64,000 nucleotides of DNA from Leptospira wolffii serovar Khorat str. Khorat-H2 (GTDB lineage Bacteria; Spirochaetota; Leptospiria; Leptospirales; Leptospiraceae), in the NCBI RefSeq assembly GCF_000306115.2, contig NZ_AKWX02000007.1, forward strand, positions 620,001 to 684,000, read 5' to 3'. The notes below the pieces were generated by a model. That model worked only from the letters and a program-made list of their open reading frames with translations. It did not search any database and was not told where the DNA came from. Within the stretch, counting starts at the first letter, position 1. Each line of letters begins with the position of its first letter. The translations under genes and the position numbers were made by a program. Shown here piece after piece: positions 31,082 through 40,542 of this stretch.

Positions 31082-31140
31082 ATAATTCGTACCGAGGAGC
31101 TAAATTTCCGAGGCGAGGGGCTAATTCTGATGCAACCTGA

Positions 31141-31226
<86 letters not shown>

Positions 31227-31289
31227 TTGCGATTGACAGAATGGGTGAGGGCCGAGCGGTGTCAAGGAAATTCAAAATAGTATTGCGAA

Positions 31290-31961
31290 TCAGACCAATT
31301 GGTATTTTTTCTTCTGCTTTTTGTCTTCGGGATCCAGAACGAAACGCTCCGGATGGAATACGATATCCCAATAGCGTCTGGCATAGGCTACGATTCCCAA
31401 GGAAAGAATCAGAACTAACAAATACCCGGAAAATTCAGGATGCAGGAAGAAATGATCGGTGGGTAGACCTGGGCCAATCACGGGAAGAGTCATGTACCAA
31501 AGAACGGTTGCAGCCACAAGGCCCACCCCGATTTTACCCCACCAATTCGGTTTTCCTTGGATTCCTCTTTTTAAATAGAGAAATCCTCCCAGCCAAACTC
31601 CTAGGGTTTCTCTTAAGATGTAAACGATCAGGATCCAAAGAGGGAATTGGTAGTAGTGAACGATCACGGATAATCCGCCGATAGTCACAATCTTATCGCA
31701 GATCGGATCCAAGTATTTTCCTAAAACCGATTCCTGGCTTAAGAGTCTGGCGAGAAATCCGTCAAGATAATCGGTGAGAACCGCTAACACGCAGGTGCCG
31801 ATCGCAAGATATAGATATTCTCCGTTGCGAGGTGATTCCATATGCTTTCTTGTGAATTGGATAAAAAAAGGAAGAAGTAAAACTCTGGATACCGATAGGA
31901 AATTGGAAACGGTGAATACCCTGTCTTCCAAAAGATCCTTAGGTTTTTTTTCGTGGAGCAT
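31290..31961 (-). CDS. CDP-alcohol phosphatidyltransferase (PgsA/Pss-like)
   Basis: A 223-residue inner-membrane enzyme. The family motif DG-x2-AR-x8-G-x3-D-x3-D is seen as DYLDGFLAR...LGKYLDPICDK (about residues 64-90), with six or so membrane helices around it. Such enzymes transfer a phosphatidyl group from CDP-diacylglycerol to glycerol-3-phosphate, serine or another alcohol. Which alcohol is not fixed by the sequence: the early N-terminal SNFLSVSRVLLLPFF resembles PgsA most. Its charged C-terminus (DPEDKKQKKKYQLV) is cytoplasmic. Confidence 0.85.
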   Translation of the reverse strand: MLHEKKPKDLLEDRVFTVSNFLSVSRVLLLPFFIQFTRKHMESPRNGEYLYLAIGTCVLAVLTDYLDGFLARLLSQESVLGKYLDPICDKIVTIGGLSVIVHYYQFPLWILIVYILRETLGVWLGGFLYLKRGIQGKPNWWGKIGVGLVAATVLWYMTLPVIGPGLPTDHFFLHPEFSGYLLVLILSLGIVAYARRYWDIVFHPERFVLDPEDKKQKKKYQLV

Positions 31962-32088
31962 CTTTGTTCGGCCGTTTCGAGGGAAAAATCGTTCTATGGG
32001 AGAGGCTAAGGAAGGGACTTAAAAATTCATCCCTTTTTCCTAAAACAGATTGACCCCCTGGCCCCAACAGAAATCATGATCTTCATTG

Positions 32089-32163
<75 letters not shown>

Positions 32164-32398
32164 AAATAATCCCCCAAAAACAAGTAAACTAGAGCTGACG
32201 GGACTCGAAGCTTTTGCTCGAGAGCCAATCTAGCGACCCGTAGGGAGCGTAGTGATTGCGTCGCAAGCCACGGAAGGCGCAGCGCGAGCAAAAGACGCCG
32301 TGGAGCCAAATTCGCCACGATGGCGAATTGCGTAGCGGCGAGTCCCTACCTGACTCATGAAGAACGCGGAAGCATTCAGAATGAGCATCAGCTCCGTT
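32164..32398 (+). repeat. Repeat-rich element after tRNA-Asp, with inverted tRNA 3' end
   Basis: This 235-base stretch is not coding in any believable way. It starts with GAGCTGACGGGACTCGAA (32192-32209), the exact reverse complement of the tRNA-Asp T-arm/acceptor sequence at 32144-32161. Further perfect inverted pairs follow: CTTTTGCTCG (32211) with CGAGCAAAAG (32285), CCACGG (32268) with CCGTGG (32298), and AATTCGCCA/TGGCGAATT with a CGA loop (309-329 of the 32 kb block). Unlike its neighbours it is G/C-rich and repetitive (GCG/AGCG words). It resembles the structured intergenic repeats of Leptospira; I cannot say which family. Confidence 0.7.
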
Positions 32399-33418
32399 TC
32401 AAATAAATTCTTCCGAATCCTTTTTCAAGATGATCTCTCCAATCTCTTCCAAATCCCGTAAGACTGTAAGAATACCATTCCTTGCGTCCGTGATTTCTTT
32501 CAGGGTTACTTTCCCGCGAATCTCCATACTTTCCAGAATATCGTTGGCTCTGTTCTTAGACATAGCTTCGAAGAAGTGCGCCTTGATCTGATCTCCTGCT
32601 CCTCGTAAGGCGATTGCGATCAAATCGTCTCCTCCCAATCTGTTGATCAGGATGCGCATTTCCTTGGAGTTGAGTAGTAAAATGTCCTCGAAGGTATAGA
32701 GTTTCTCCCTAACCTGAGAAGCCAATTCCGGAGAATGCTCCTCCAGTTCCTTAAGGATGGTTTCTTCCAAGGATTTGTCCATATGATTCAGGATGCTTGC
32801 CAGAGCTTCTGCTCCACCTGCTTCGCTGAATTCCGATTTATCCCTTTGTTCGTATTTTTTCTTCAGAACTTTGGCTATTTGGCGTATCGCGTCGGGATGG
32901 GTTTTGGTGGTGTTGGCGAGTCGGACCGCGACCTTACTTTGGATTTCCTTAGGCAAAAATTTCAAAGTCTCGGCCGCTTTCTTAGGATGAAGGAAGGCCA
33001 GGGTGACGGCGATCGTTTGGGTATGCTCCGGAGCGAGAAGATGAGCAAGCGTTTGGGGTTCTGCGTCGTTTAGAAAGGAAAAATCCTCTTCAGTATCCTT
33101 TCTATCTAGTTTTCCTAATATGCTTTCCGATTTTTCCTTACCCAGAGATTGGTAAAGTAGCTCTCTTGCAGTGTCGATTCCGCCCCTGGATTCTCCCGCT
33201 AGTTCCTTTAAGGAACCCTGAAAGTCCAGTAACGCTTCCTCTTTCTCGGACTTAGAGACCGCCTTGATCTTGGCCATTTCTTGAACGATTTCTTCGATCA
33301 GCTTCTCGTCCAATTGGGCTAATGCCTTTGCCGCGGCGTCCTTGTCTAAGGAAAGCAAAAGCATAGCGGCCTTTTTTACCTTTTGGTCGCGAGTCTGGAG
33401 TTTGGAGTCTTTTTCCAC
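32399..33418 (-). CDS. fliG: Flagellar motor switch protein FliG
   Basis: A 339-residue C-ring protein that couples MotA stator torque to rotation. Seen: FliG N-terminal domain (KVKKAAMLLLSLDKDAAAKALAQL), the EHTQTIAVTLAFL hallmark (EHPQTIA-like) at about residue 130, the AVRLANTT middle-domain motif, and a C-terminal domain with the charged torque helix (LRGAGDQIKAHFFEAMSKNRA). It lies outside any flagellar operon, next to tRNA-Asp and pyruvate dehydrogenase genes. Spirochaetes often carry more than one fliG, so this may be a paralogue, which cannot be judged from one window. Confidence 0.92.
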   Translation of the reverse strand: MEKDSKLQTRDQKVKKAAMLLLSLDKDAAAKALAQLDEKLIEEIVQEMAKIKAVSKSEKEEALLDFQGSLKELAGESRGGIDTARELLYQSLGKEKSESILGKLDRKDTEEDFSFLNDAEPQTLAHLLAPEHTQTIAVTLAFLHPKKAAETLKFLPKEIQSKVAVRLANTTKTHPDAIRQIAKVLKKKYEQRDKSEFSEAGGAEALASILNHMDKSLEETILKELEEHSPELASQVREKLYTFEDILLLNSKEMRILINRLGGDDLIAIALRGAGDQIKAHFFEAMSKNRANDILESMEIRGKVTLKEITDARNGILTVLRDLEEIGEIILKKDSEEFI

Positions 33419-33444
33419 CGTAAGTCCCCGGTATAATGAAAATA

Positions 33445-34764
33445 TTATGCGAGTAAACGGAGGGGATGCTCCAGGAAATTCTTAAATATCTCCAGCCATC
33501 CGGCTCCCACCGCTCCGTCCACGACTCTGTGGTCGCAGGACAAGCACACGGATAGGGTCTTACCGGGAACGATAGCGCCGTTTTTGATTACTGGCTTGGA
33601 AACAACGTTTCCAATTGCAAGAATGGCCGCTTCCGGTTCGTTGATAACCGCGGCAAATCGATCGATGCCGAACATTCCCAGATTGGAGACAGTAAAGGTT
33701 CCGTCCGAAAACTCTTCGGGTTTGAGTTTTCGTTCCCTTGCACGGGAGGCAAGTTCTTTTACCGTTCTTCCTATTTCTAAAACCGTCTTAAGATCCGCAT
33801 TCCTCACATACGGAGTGATGAGTCCACCCTCGATGGATACTGCGACTCCCACATCCACTCTTCCGTGTTTGAGAATATGATCCTCTCTCCAAGAGGAATT
33901 CACTTCCGGAACCTTACGCAAAGAAAGAGCCGAGGCACGAATGATAAAATCGTTTAAGCTTAGTTTGATTTCCTCTCCGGAGGCTTTCAGATCCGAATTA
34001 AAATTCTCCCTAAGTTGTACTAGGGGTTCCGCATCTATCTCCATATCCAAATAAAAATGAGGTTGGTGGGTTTTGGAGTGAACGAGTCTGGAAGCTATGG
34101 TTCTTCTCATTCCCGAGATCGGTAATTTCTCCTCCTGAAAATTGGCTTCTAAGAAAGGAGAAGCTGGGGAGAGGAAAGCAGGGATTCCGGATTCTATATC
34201 TCTTTTGAGAATCCTTCCTTCCGGGCCGGTTCCGCGTATTCTGGATAGATCTACTCCGGAGTCTTCGGCAAGTTTGCGCGCTAACGGAGAAGCTTTGATT
34301 CTACCCTCGACGGCTGAAGGAGAAAGTCCTCTACTCGGATTTTGGATAGAGTTTTCTCTTTCCGGCTCCTTAGAAACGAATTTTTCCGAAGGGATCGATT
34401 CGGTTTTGGTTTCCATCTTTTTCTCCGCGGGGGGAGGAGACGGTGGGAGCGAGGGCGAGCTAGCGGAAGAAGGGGAGGGGGCCGATCTGGATTTCGCTTC
34501 CGTAAGAAGAGCCGAGATATCTTCCCCCGCCTTGCCGATGATAGCAACCGGGGCTCCTACAGGAAGCTTCGCTCCTTCCTGGGCTATGATTTCCAAAAGC
34601 ACGCCCGAATCGAAGGCCTCCATTTCCATGACGGCCTTATCCGTTTCCACCTCCGCGATGGCTTCGCCCGGGTTCACGGAGTCGCCCTTTTTCTTGAGCC
34701 ATTTAACCAGAACTCCCTCGGACATCGTGGGGCTGAGCTGGGTCATTTCGGATATTTTTGCCAT
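33445..34764 (-). CDS. pdhC: Pyruvate dehydrogenase E2, dihydrolipoamide acetyltransferase
   Basis: A 439-residue core subunit of the pyruvate dehydrogenase complex. Residues 1-76 form a lipoyl domain with the modified Lys43 in VETDKAVMEME. A Pro/Ser/Glu-rich linker follows, then the peripheral-subunit-binding domain (KASPLARKLAEDSGVDLSRIRGTGPEGRILKRDIE), then the catalytic domain ending with SCDHRVVDGAVGA (active-site His and Asp). It transfers acetyl groups to CoA. Last gene of the pdhA-pdhB-pdhC unit, 44 bases after pdhB; no E3 gene is in this window. Confidence 0.93.
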   Translation of the reverse strand: MAKISEMTQLSPTMSEGVLVKWLKKKGDSVNPGEAIAEVETDKAVMEMEAFDSGVLLEIIAQEGAKLPVGAPVAIIGKAGEDISALLTEAKSRSAPSPSSASSPSLPPSPPPAEKKMETKTESIPSEKFVSKEPERENSIQNPSRGLSPSAVEGRIKASPLARKLAEDSGVDLSRIRGTGPEGRILKRDIESGIPAFLSPASPFLEANFQEEKLPISGMRRTIASRLVHSKTHQPHFYLDMEIDAEPLVQLRENFNSDLKASGEEIKLSLNDFIIRASALSLRKVPEVNSSWREDHILKHGRVDVGVAVSIEGGLITPYVRNADLKTVLEIGRTVKELASRARERKLKPEEFSDGTFTVSNLGMFGIDRFAAVINEPEAAILAIGNVVSKPVIKNGAIVPGKTLSVCLSCDHRVVDGAVGAGWLEIFKNFLEHPLRLLA

Positions 34765-34808
34765 AAATATTGCCTAAGTATAATATTATAATATTCAATT
34801 ATTATGAA

Positions 34809-35783
34809 TTATTTAATCATTTCTCTGACTTTTCGGATTATCTTATCCTCGCTCGGGAGGGAAAGTTTTTCCAGGTTGGCCGCATACGGCATAGGGACGT
34901 CTTCCTGGGTGATTCTTTCCACCGGTGCGTCCAGATAATCGAAAGCATCCTTTTGTATTTGGTAGGCTACCTGTGCTCCGAATCCGGCCACATTCCATCC
35001 TTCTTCCACAATGAGTGCCCGATTCGTCTTTCTAACGGATGCGAGAATGGCTTCTTCGTCCAAGGGCCGAATGCTCCTTAAGTCCAGGACTTCTACGGAA
35101 ATTCCTTCCTTGGCGAGCTTTTCCGCCGCAGGCAGGACGTACATCAGTGCTCTCGACCAGCTGATGATCGTAAGCTGGGTTCCTTCTCTTTTGATGTCAG
35201 CCTTTCCCATCGGGATGGAAAATTCTCCTTCCGCGACTTCCCCTTTAGTTCCGTATAATACTTCGCTTTCTATGAAAATGGTGGGATTATTGTCGCGAAT
35301 GGATGTCTTGAGCAAGCCGTAAGCGTCGGAAGGGGTGTAAGGAGCCAAGACTTTTAAGCCTGGAATATGAGCGTACCAACTCTCGAAAGATTGGGAATGT
35401 TGGGCCGCGAGTCTGCCTCCCGCTCCTCCCGCGCCTCGAAAAACGATGGGAATGGGAAATTGTCCGGCGCTCATATAATTCATTTTGGCTGCGGAGTTGA
35501 TGATTTGATCAATGGCTACAAGAGAGAAATTCCAGGTCATGAATTCTATGATGGGTCTAAGCCCGACCATTGCCGCGCCGATTCCTACTCCCGCAAAGCC
35601 GTTCTCCGAGATAGGAGTATCTATGACTCTTTTTTCTCCGAATTTGGTAAGCATACCTTGGGAAACCTTATAGGCTCCCTCGTAATGGCCTACCTCTTCT
35701 CCCATGAGAAAGATATTCGGGTCCTTTTCCATTTCTTCGGTCATGGCCCGGTTTAGAGCTTCTCTATAAGTGAGTACGGCCAT
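34809..35783 (-). CDS. pdhB: Pyruvate dehydrogenase E1 component, beta subunit
   Basis: A 324-residue subunit, the usual length. Seen: LTYREALNRAMTEEME, EEVGHYEGAYKVSQGM, TPISENGFAGVGIGAAM, EFMTWNFSLVAIDQIINSAAKM, and the C-terminal EEGWNVAGFGAQVA region. With the alpha subunit it makes the heterotetrameric E1 that decarboxylates pyruvate with thiamine diphosphate; Glu in the SENG loop region starts the cofactor reaction. Its ATG overlaps the pdhA stop by one base, as is usual for this pair. Confidence 0.95.
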   Translation of the reverse strand: MAVLTYREALNRAMTEEMEKDPNIFLMGEEVGHYEGAYKVSQGMLTKFGEKRVIDTPISENGFAGVGIGAAMVGLRPIIEFMTWNFSLVAIDQIINSAAKMNYMSAGQFPIPIVFRGAGGAGGRLAAQHSQSFESWYAHIPGLKVLAPYTPSDAYGLLKTSIRDNNPTIFIESEVLYGTKGEVAEGEFSIPMGKADIKREGTQLTIISWSRALMYVLPAAEKLAKEGISVEVLDLRSIRPLDEEAILASVRKTNRALIVEEGWNVAGFGAQVAYQIQKDAFDYLDAPVERITQEDVPMPYAANLEKLSLPSEDKIIRKVREMIK

Positions 35784-36763
35784 TATACATTCTCCGCATA
35801 AACGTGTTTATAAAGCCATCCCAGAGGCGGTTCCTCGCTTTTTTCTGCGAAGTCCACGGATTCCTCGATCAGCTTGGCGATATTCTCGTCCATTTGAGTC
35901 AGCTCTTCATGCGCCCATCCTGCGGCGACCAACTCTTTTTCGGCTCGGACGAGAGGGTCTCCTTGTTTATACTTTTCTAATTCTTCTTTGGTTCTGTATT
36001 TGGCGGGATCCGACATGGAGTGTCCGCGGAATCTATAGGTCGAGATCTCCATAAGAGTAGGACCTTCTCCTCTTCTCGCTCTTTCAACTGCGACTTTCAC
36101 GTGGTCTCGAACTTTGCGAACTTCGTCGCCTTCTATATGATCTCTCGCTATATCGTAAGCTGTGGCCCGAACGGATACGTCTTTGACGGAAAGTGCGCGG
36201 TATTCCGGAGTTCCCATGGCGTAATGATTATTCTCACAGATCATTACTAACGGTAATTTCCAGATGGCCGCGAGATTCATTCCTTCGTGAAAGGATCCTA
36301 TATTGGCCGCTCCTTCTCCGAAAAAGCAGAGTGTGACCGCACCGTCGTTTCTATATTTGGAAGCGTAGGCGATCCCGGCTGCTAGAGAGATATGTCCTCC
36401 TACGATTCCGTGACCACCCATGAAATTTTTGTTCTTATCGAAAAAGTGCATGGAGCCCCCGTTGCCTTTTACGATTCCTGTTCGTTTTCCGAATAGTTCG
36501 GCCATGAGAGACTTAGGTTCCAATCCTCTTGCCAAAGCGTGTCCGTGATCCCTATAAGTGGAAACGATATAATCCTTTGCTTCCAGTGCGGAGATAGCCC
36601 CTACGCCTACGGCTTCTTGACCGATGTATAAATGACAGAAGCCGCCGATTTTACCCATGCTATAGGCTTTTGCGGAAGCCTCTTCAAAGCGTCGGATCAG
36701 AAGCATCTGTCGATAGAGTTCGTGTAAATCTTGGGTGTCTTTTTTTGTTTTAGGTTGGCTCAT
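35783..36763 (-). CDS. pdhA: Pyruvate dehydrogenase E1 component, alpha subunit
   Basis: A 326-residue TPP-binding subunit. Seen: LYRQMLLIRRFEEASAKAY, GFCHLYIGQEAVGVG, YRDHGHALARG, GGSMHFFDK, the TPP motif GEGAANIGSFHEGMNLAAIWKLPLVMICENN (GDG-x-NN type with Gly-Glu-Gly), and RGHSMSDPAKYR. It is the first gene of the pyruvate dehydrogenase operon. Expected to be cytoplasmic in a large complex with PdhB, E2 and an E3 encoded elsewhere. Confidence 0.96.
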   Translation of the reverse strand: MSQPKTKKDTQDLHELYRQMLLIRRFEEASAKAYSMGKIGGFCHLYIGQEAVGVGAISALEAKDYIVSTYRDHGHALARGLEPKSLMAELFGKRTGIVKGNGGSMHFFDKNKNFMGGHGIVGGHISLAAGIAYASKYRNDGAVTLCFFGEGAANIGSFHEGMNLAAIWKLPLVMICENNHYAMGTPEYRALSVKDVSVRATAYDIARDHIEGDEVRKVRDHVKVAVERARRGEGPTLMEISTYRFRGHSMSDPAKYRTKEELEKYKQGDPLVRAEKELVAAGWAHEELTQMDENIAKLIEESVDFAEKSEEPPLGWLYKHVYAENV

Positions 36764-36917
36764 AATGTAATGCGGTTCGCTGAAACAATCGCAAAGTATC
36801 GATCCAGAACTAGGATATGCAAACCGATTTCCGGATTTTAGGAAAAAAAATGGGAAAGTCGATCGAAGTAAAAAATTTTCCTTTCCTAAACGGGAGTTTC
36901 AATTTCCCTTTTTTTGA

Positions 36918-37595
36918 ATGAACTTATCTAGGACGATTCTGGTCACAGAAGACGAGCCGGGCATACTAGATACGATACGTATCGTTCTGGAATCCGAAGG
37001 CTTCCGTATGTTGACCGCGATGACCGGAACGGATTGTCTTACTCTTCTAAAAGAATCTCCCGACTTACTCGTTTTGGACGTGGGTTTGCCCGATTCTAAC
37101 GGATTTGAAATTTTAAAAGAGCTAAGAAAGAAATATTCCACACCCGTGATTCTTTTGACGGCGAGAGAATCCGAATTGGATCGAATCCTCGGATTGGAGT
37201 TGGGTGCGGACGATTATATGGTAAAACCGTTTAGTCCTAGAGAATTGACGGCAAGAATCCGCGCGGTCCTCCGTAGATATGACGTTAAATCCCAAGAGAA
37301 ACCGAACGATTTTTTTGCGGACGAAGATCGTAAAACCATACATTATTTCGGGAAAGCTCTAACTCTAACGCCCTACGAATACAAAACACTGGTTCTTTTC
37401 CTAAAGAGAAGGGGAAGAATTTTCACTAGAGAGGAAATCATGGATCTGGTATGGACCGAACCCGAGGAAAGTTTCGATCGGGCGGTGGACACGGTAATCA
37501 AGAATCTGCGCTTCCGACTCAAGGAAATCCGACCCGATTTGGATCCGATTGAGACTAGGAGAGGCCAGGGATACGGTCTAAAGGAAACGCTATGA
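36918..37595 (+). CDS. creB: OmpR-family response regulator, CreB-like
   Basis: A 225-residue regulator with receiver (residues 1-115) and winged-helix DNA-binding domain (about 125-225). The acidic pair EDEPG, phosphoacceptor Asp in LLVLDVGLPD, Thr in LLTARE, and Lys in YMVKPFS are all present; the C-terminal part has the DNA-recognition helix FDRAVDTVIKNLRFRL. CreB identity rests on the following sensor-like gene and creD rather than on unique residues. Its stop overlaps the creC ATG (ATGA), so the two were meant to be translated together. It would bind cre-tags, one of which seems present before creD. Confidence 0.85.
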   Translation: MNLSRTILVTEDEPGILDTIRIVLESEGFRMLTAMTGTDCLTLLKESPDLLVLDVGLPDSNGFEILKELRKKYSTPVILLTARESELDRILGLELGADDYMVKPFSPRELTARIRAVLRRYDVKSQEKPNDFFADEDRKTIHYFGKALTLTPYEYKTLVLFLKRRGRIFTREEIMDLVWTEPEESFDRAVDTVIKNLRFRLKEIRPDLDPIETRRGQGYGLKETL

Positions 37596-39033
37596 GTCTT
37601 TGGTTCCGAATCGTAATCGGTTTTTTTTTGTCTTTTCGATCGGATACTACTATTTCGTAGATAAGATCGAAGAGTCCATTCGTCCCCGTTATATGGAAAC
37701 CGTCGAGGAATCCATAAACGATACGGCTCATCTACTTTCCGCTCTCCTAGAAGAGGAGATTTCCAAGCATCCTTCTTTTTCCTTGGCCGAAATCTCGGAT
37801 CGATTCCTTTCCCATATTTTTCAGAATGCGAAGCGAAGAACCCTCACTTCTTGAATCTTTGCGGTGACTAAGAATAATGTGGACTTGCAAGTGTATGTCA
37901 CGGATGATAAGGGAATCGTAATCTTCGATTCGGAAGGAATGCGTAAGGGAGAGAATTACTCTCGTATGAACGACGTGTATTTGACTCTGAGAGGAAAATA
38001 CGGCGCTCGGTCCAGTAAATTATCCGCTTCGGATCCGGAAGGAGCCTTATTTATCGCCGCTCCGATCCGTAGATTCGGAAAGACGATCGGAGTACTCACA
38101 GTCATCAAACCTAAGAATAGCGTGATACCGTTCATAGAAACCGCTCGGGAAAAATTTTGGGACCTAAGCCTATTCGTAGCCCTATCCATCGTTATCCTAT
38201 TCTTGAGCGTTGTGTATTTTATCTTTTCTCCGATTCGAAAATTATCCGAATACGTATCCGATTTGAGAGAAGAGAAAAGAGTTCCTTTTCCGAAGATCGG
38301 AGTTCCAGAGATCCGAGACTTGGGAGAAAGAATGGACCAATTGGTCCGGGAACTTGCGGGAAAGGAATACGTAGAAAATTACGTCCAGTCCTTGACTCAT
38401 GAAATCAAAAGCCCTCTTTCCTCATTACTCGCTTCCGTAGAACTGATCTCCGAGGATCCGAAACGTTTGGAGTCCTTGCTCAATAATATCCAATTGGAAG
38501 GAAAAAGAATCCAAACGATTATAGAAAAATTATTGGAACTTAGCGCACTCGAGAACGTTTCCAGTTTGGATAAGACTCCCGATTTGGATCTTTCCGAAAT
38601 CCTAAAGGAGACGGTCTCTTCTCTGCAACCGGAAGCGATTCGAAAAAATATTATATTAGAATCGCATACGGTTCCGGTATTCCTAGAAGGGAATCGGCTC
38701 TTCCTAAGCATGGCCTTAAGGAATTTGGTGCAGAATGCCCTGGATTTTTCTCCTCGCGGTTCTAAAATCCGGGTCACCTGCGGGATAGAGAACGGCTTGG
38801 GCTTTTGGGAGGTGAGAGACGAAGGGGAGGGAATTCCGGAATACGCATTGGCTCGGATTTACGAGAGATTCTATTCTTTACCTCGCCCCGATACCGGAAG
38901 GAAAAGTTCCGGACTCGGACTTGCGTTCGTTTTGGAAATCGCTAGACTACATGATTCTGAAGTGGAGATCAAGAATACAGAATCCAGAGGGGTGATCGCC
39001 CGTATTCTATTCCATAAAATCTCTATCGGATAA
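37592..39033 (+). pseudogene. creC: CreC-like sensor kinase, disrupted by frameshift and in-frame stop
   Basis: The original start, ATG 37592, overlaps the creB stop. Its frame (MSLWFRIVIGFF) is lost at a run of nine T (37621-37629): restoring ten T would continue as FVFSIGYYYFVDKIEESIRPRYMETVEESI, the CreC sensor start. In that frame a TGA interrupts at 37852-37854, where relatives keep Arg (ARIxxVxK-like), suggesting CGA to TGA. Beyond it the frame is intact to 39033: YSRMNDVYLTLRGKYGARSS, a second membrane segment, HAMP, the H box SLTHEIKSPL, N box LRNLVQNALDFS, and G boxes DEGEGIP and SSGLGLAF. A truncated kinase from GTG 37864 would lack the first membrane helix. Both lesions are visible; their meaning is inferred. 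Confidence 0.85.
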
Positions 39034-39038
39034 GGATC

Positions 39039-39068
39039 CTCACCCCGTCCTCACAATCGGCTCATAAT
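39039..39068 (+). promoter_or_regulatory. cre-tag-like direct repeat and -10 box upstream of creD
   Basis: CTCAC at 39039-39043 and CTCAC at 39050-39054 are spaced exactly as the E. coli CreB site TTCAC-N6-TTCAC, differing at the first base of each half. A CATAAT -10-like box follows 8 bases later (39063-39068) and creD starts at 39111 with CAGGAG upstream. The repeat replaces a -35 box, as expected for an activator-dependent promoter. Binding by the neighbouring regulator is inferred, not shown. Confidence 0.6.
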
Positions 39069-39110
39069 GTCCACACGAAAGGGAGAGATACTTTCGGTCA
39101 GGAGTGAGCC

Positions 39111-40439
39111 ATGTTCAAAATACAAACTTCAGTGAATCTTAGGATTCTTATATTAGGCGTTATGCTCGTAGGGTTCCTTGTCCCTCTCGCAATGGTAGGG
39201 GGACTCGTATCCGAAAGGCAGGACCGTGCGAGAGAAGCCCTTCTAGAGATGGGAAGCAAATGGGGTTCTCCTCAAATTGTGGCAGGCCCTTTCCTTGTGG
39301 TCCCTTATAAATTGTATAAGGAAAAGAAGAAGGGAGAGGATGCCGAAGAAGTCGCAGAAGAAGGAGAGGTCTATTTTTTACCGGAAACCCTAAATGTGGA
39401 GTCGGATCTAAAGGCGGAGAAAAGAAAGCGGGGAATTTACGAAGCCGTTCTATACGGGGGAAACGTAAAAATCCGAGGAGAATTCAAAGCTCCGACAAGA
39501 AACGATTTTCCGAGTAGAACCGAACGAATCGGTTGGGAAGAGGCAAAATTGATCGTTTCCGTTAGCGATCCTAAAGGAATCGGAAACGCGATCCAGTTGG
39601 CCTGGTCCGGAAAAGAGAAATCGTTCCAACCGGGATCCTCTTCTCCTTATATTCCATCCGGGTTGTATACGGATTTGGATCTTTCTAAGCGTGAATCTTC
39701 TCTATCTTTCCAAATCCAAATGCCTTTGAAAGGATCCGAATCCGTTTCCTTCGTCCCATTGGGAAAAGACAGTTCGATTAAAATTTCTTCCGACTGGAAG
39801 GATCCGTCCTTCGAAGGTTCCCTATTGCCCAGGGAAAGAACGATCACGGACAACGGGTTTCAAGCGGTTTGGGAATCCTCTTACTTTGCCAGAAATTATC
39901 CGCAAGTGATTCCTTATATGAATCGCGGGCTCATGGAAACTATGGAGATGTCCGGATACGGAGTACGTCTTATTCTTCCCGTGGACCATTATTTGAAATT
40001 GGAGAGGTCTTTGAAATATGCCATCCTGTTCTTGGCCACAAGTTTTACGTTATTCTTCCTTTTGGAAATATTCGGAGGCAAGATACTGCATCCTTTACAA
40101 TATCTGATGATAGGAACCGCAATGGTAGTCTTCTATGTCTTGACTCTTTCCTTATCGGAGCATCTAGGATTCGGGTTCGCTTATCTTGCGGCATCTTTGG
40201 CAGTCTCCGGTTTGATCTCGTATTATGCAGGCTCCGTACTCCAGAGTCTTAAGAGGGGACTACTTGCGGGAGGATATTATGCAGGACTGTATTCTTTCCT
40301 GTATGTGATACTTTCTTCCGAAGACAACGCGCTCCTTTTAGGATCCGTCGCAGTCTTCCTTCTCTTAGCGCTTCTCATGCATCTGACTAGGAAGATCGAT
40401 TGGTATTCCTTCGGGTCCAAGGAGAAGGCTCTCGCTTAA
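39111..40439 (+). CDS. creD: Inner-membrane protein CreD
   Basis: A 442-residue CreD protein, regulated by CreBC in known species and linked to envelope stress and beta-lactam responses. It has an N-terminal membrane segment (LRILILGVMLVGFLVPLAMVGGLVSER) followed by the family motif ERQDRAREALLEMGSKWGSPQIVAGPFLVVPY, a large periplasmic part, and four or five C-terminal helices (FLATSFTLFFLLEIFGG...). Length is normal. It follows the disrupted creC by 77 bases and has its own promoter-like region, so expression may not need creC readthrough. Confidence 0.92.
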   Translation: MFKIQTSVNLRILILGVMLVGFLVPLAMVGGLVSERQDRAREALLEMGSKWGSPQIVAGPFLVVPYKLYKEKKKGEDAEEVAEEGEVYFLPETLNVESDLKAEKRKRGIYEAVLYGGNVKIRGEFKAPTRNDFPSRTERIGWEEAKLIVSVSDPKGIGNAIQLAWSGKEKSFQPGSSSPYIPSGLYTDLDLSKRESSLSFQIQMPLKGSESVSFVPLGKDSSIKISSDWKDPSFEGSLLPRERTITDNGFQAVWESSYFARNYPQVIPYMNRGLMETMEMSGYGVRLILPVDHYLKLERSLKYAILFLATSFTLFFLLEIFGGKILHPLQYLMIGTAMVVFYVLTLSLSEHLGFGFAYLAASLAVSGLISYYAGSVLQSLKRGLLAGGYYAGLYSFLYVILSSEDNALLLGSVAVFLLLALLMHLTRKIDWYSFGSKEKALA

Positions 40440-40542
40440 TAAGCGGGAAAGAGATTTTCTAATTTGGGAAGAGGTTCCGCAAGGGGCGTCGGCCGTCTTG
40501 CTTGGGACCTCTTTCTGTATATTTCAATCAAACGGAGCCATT

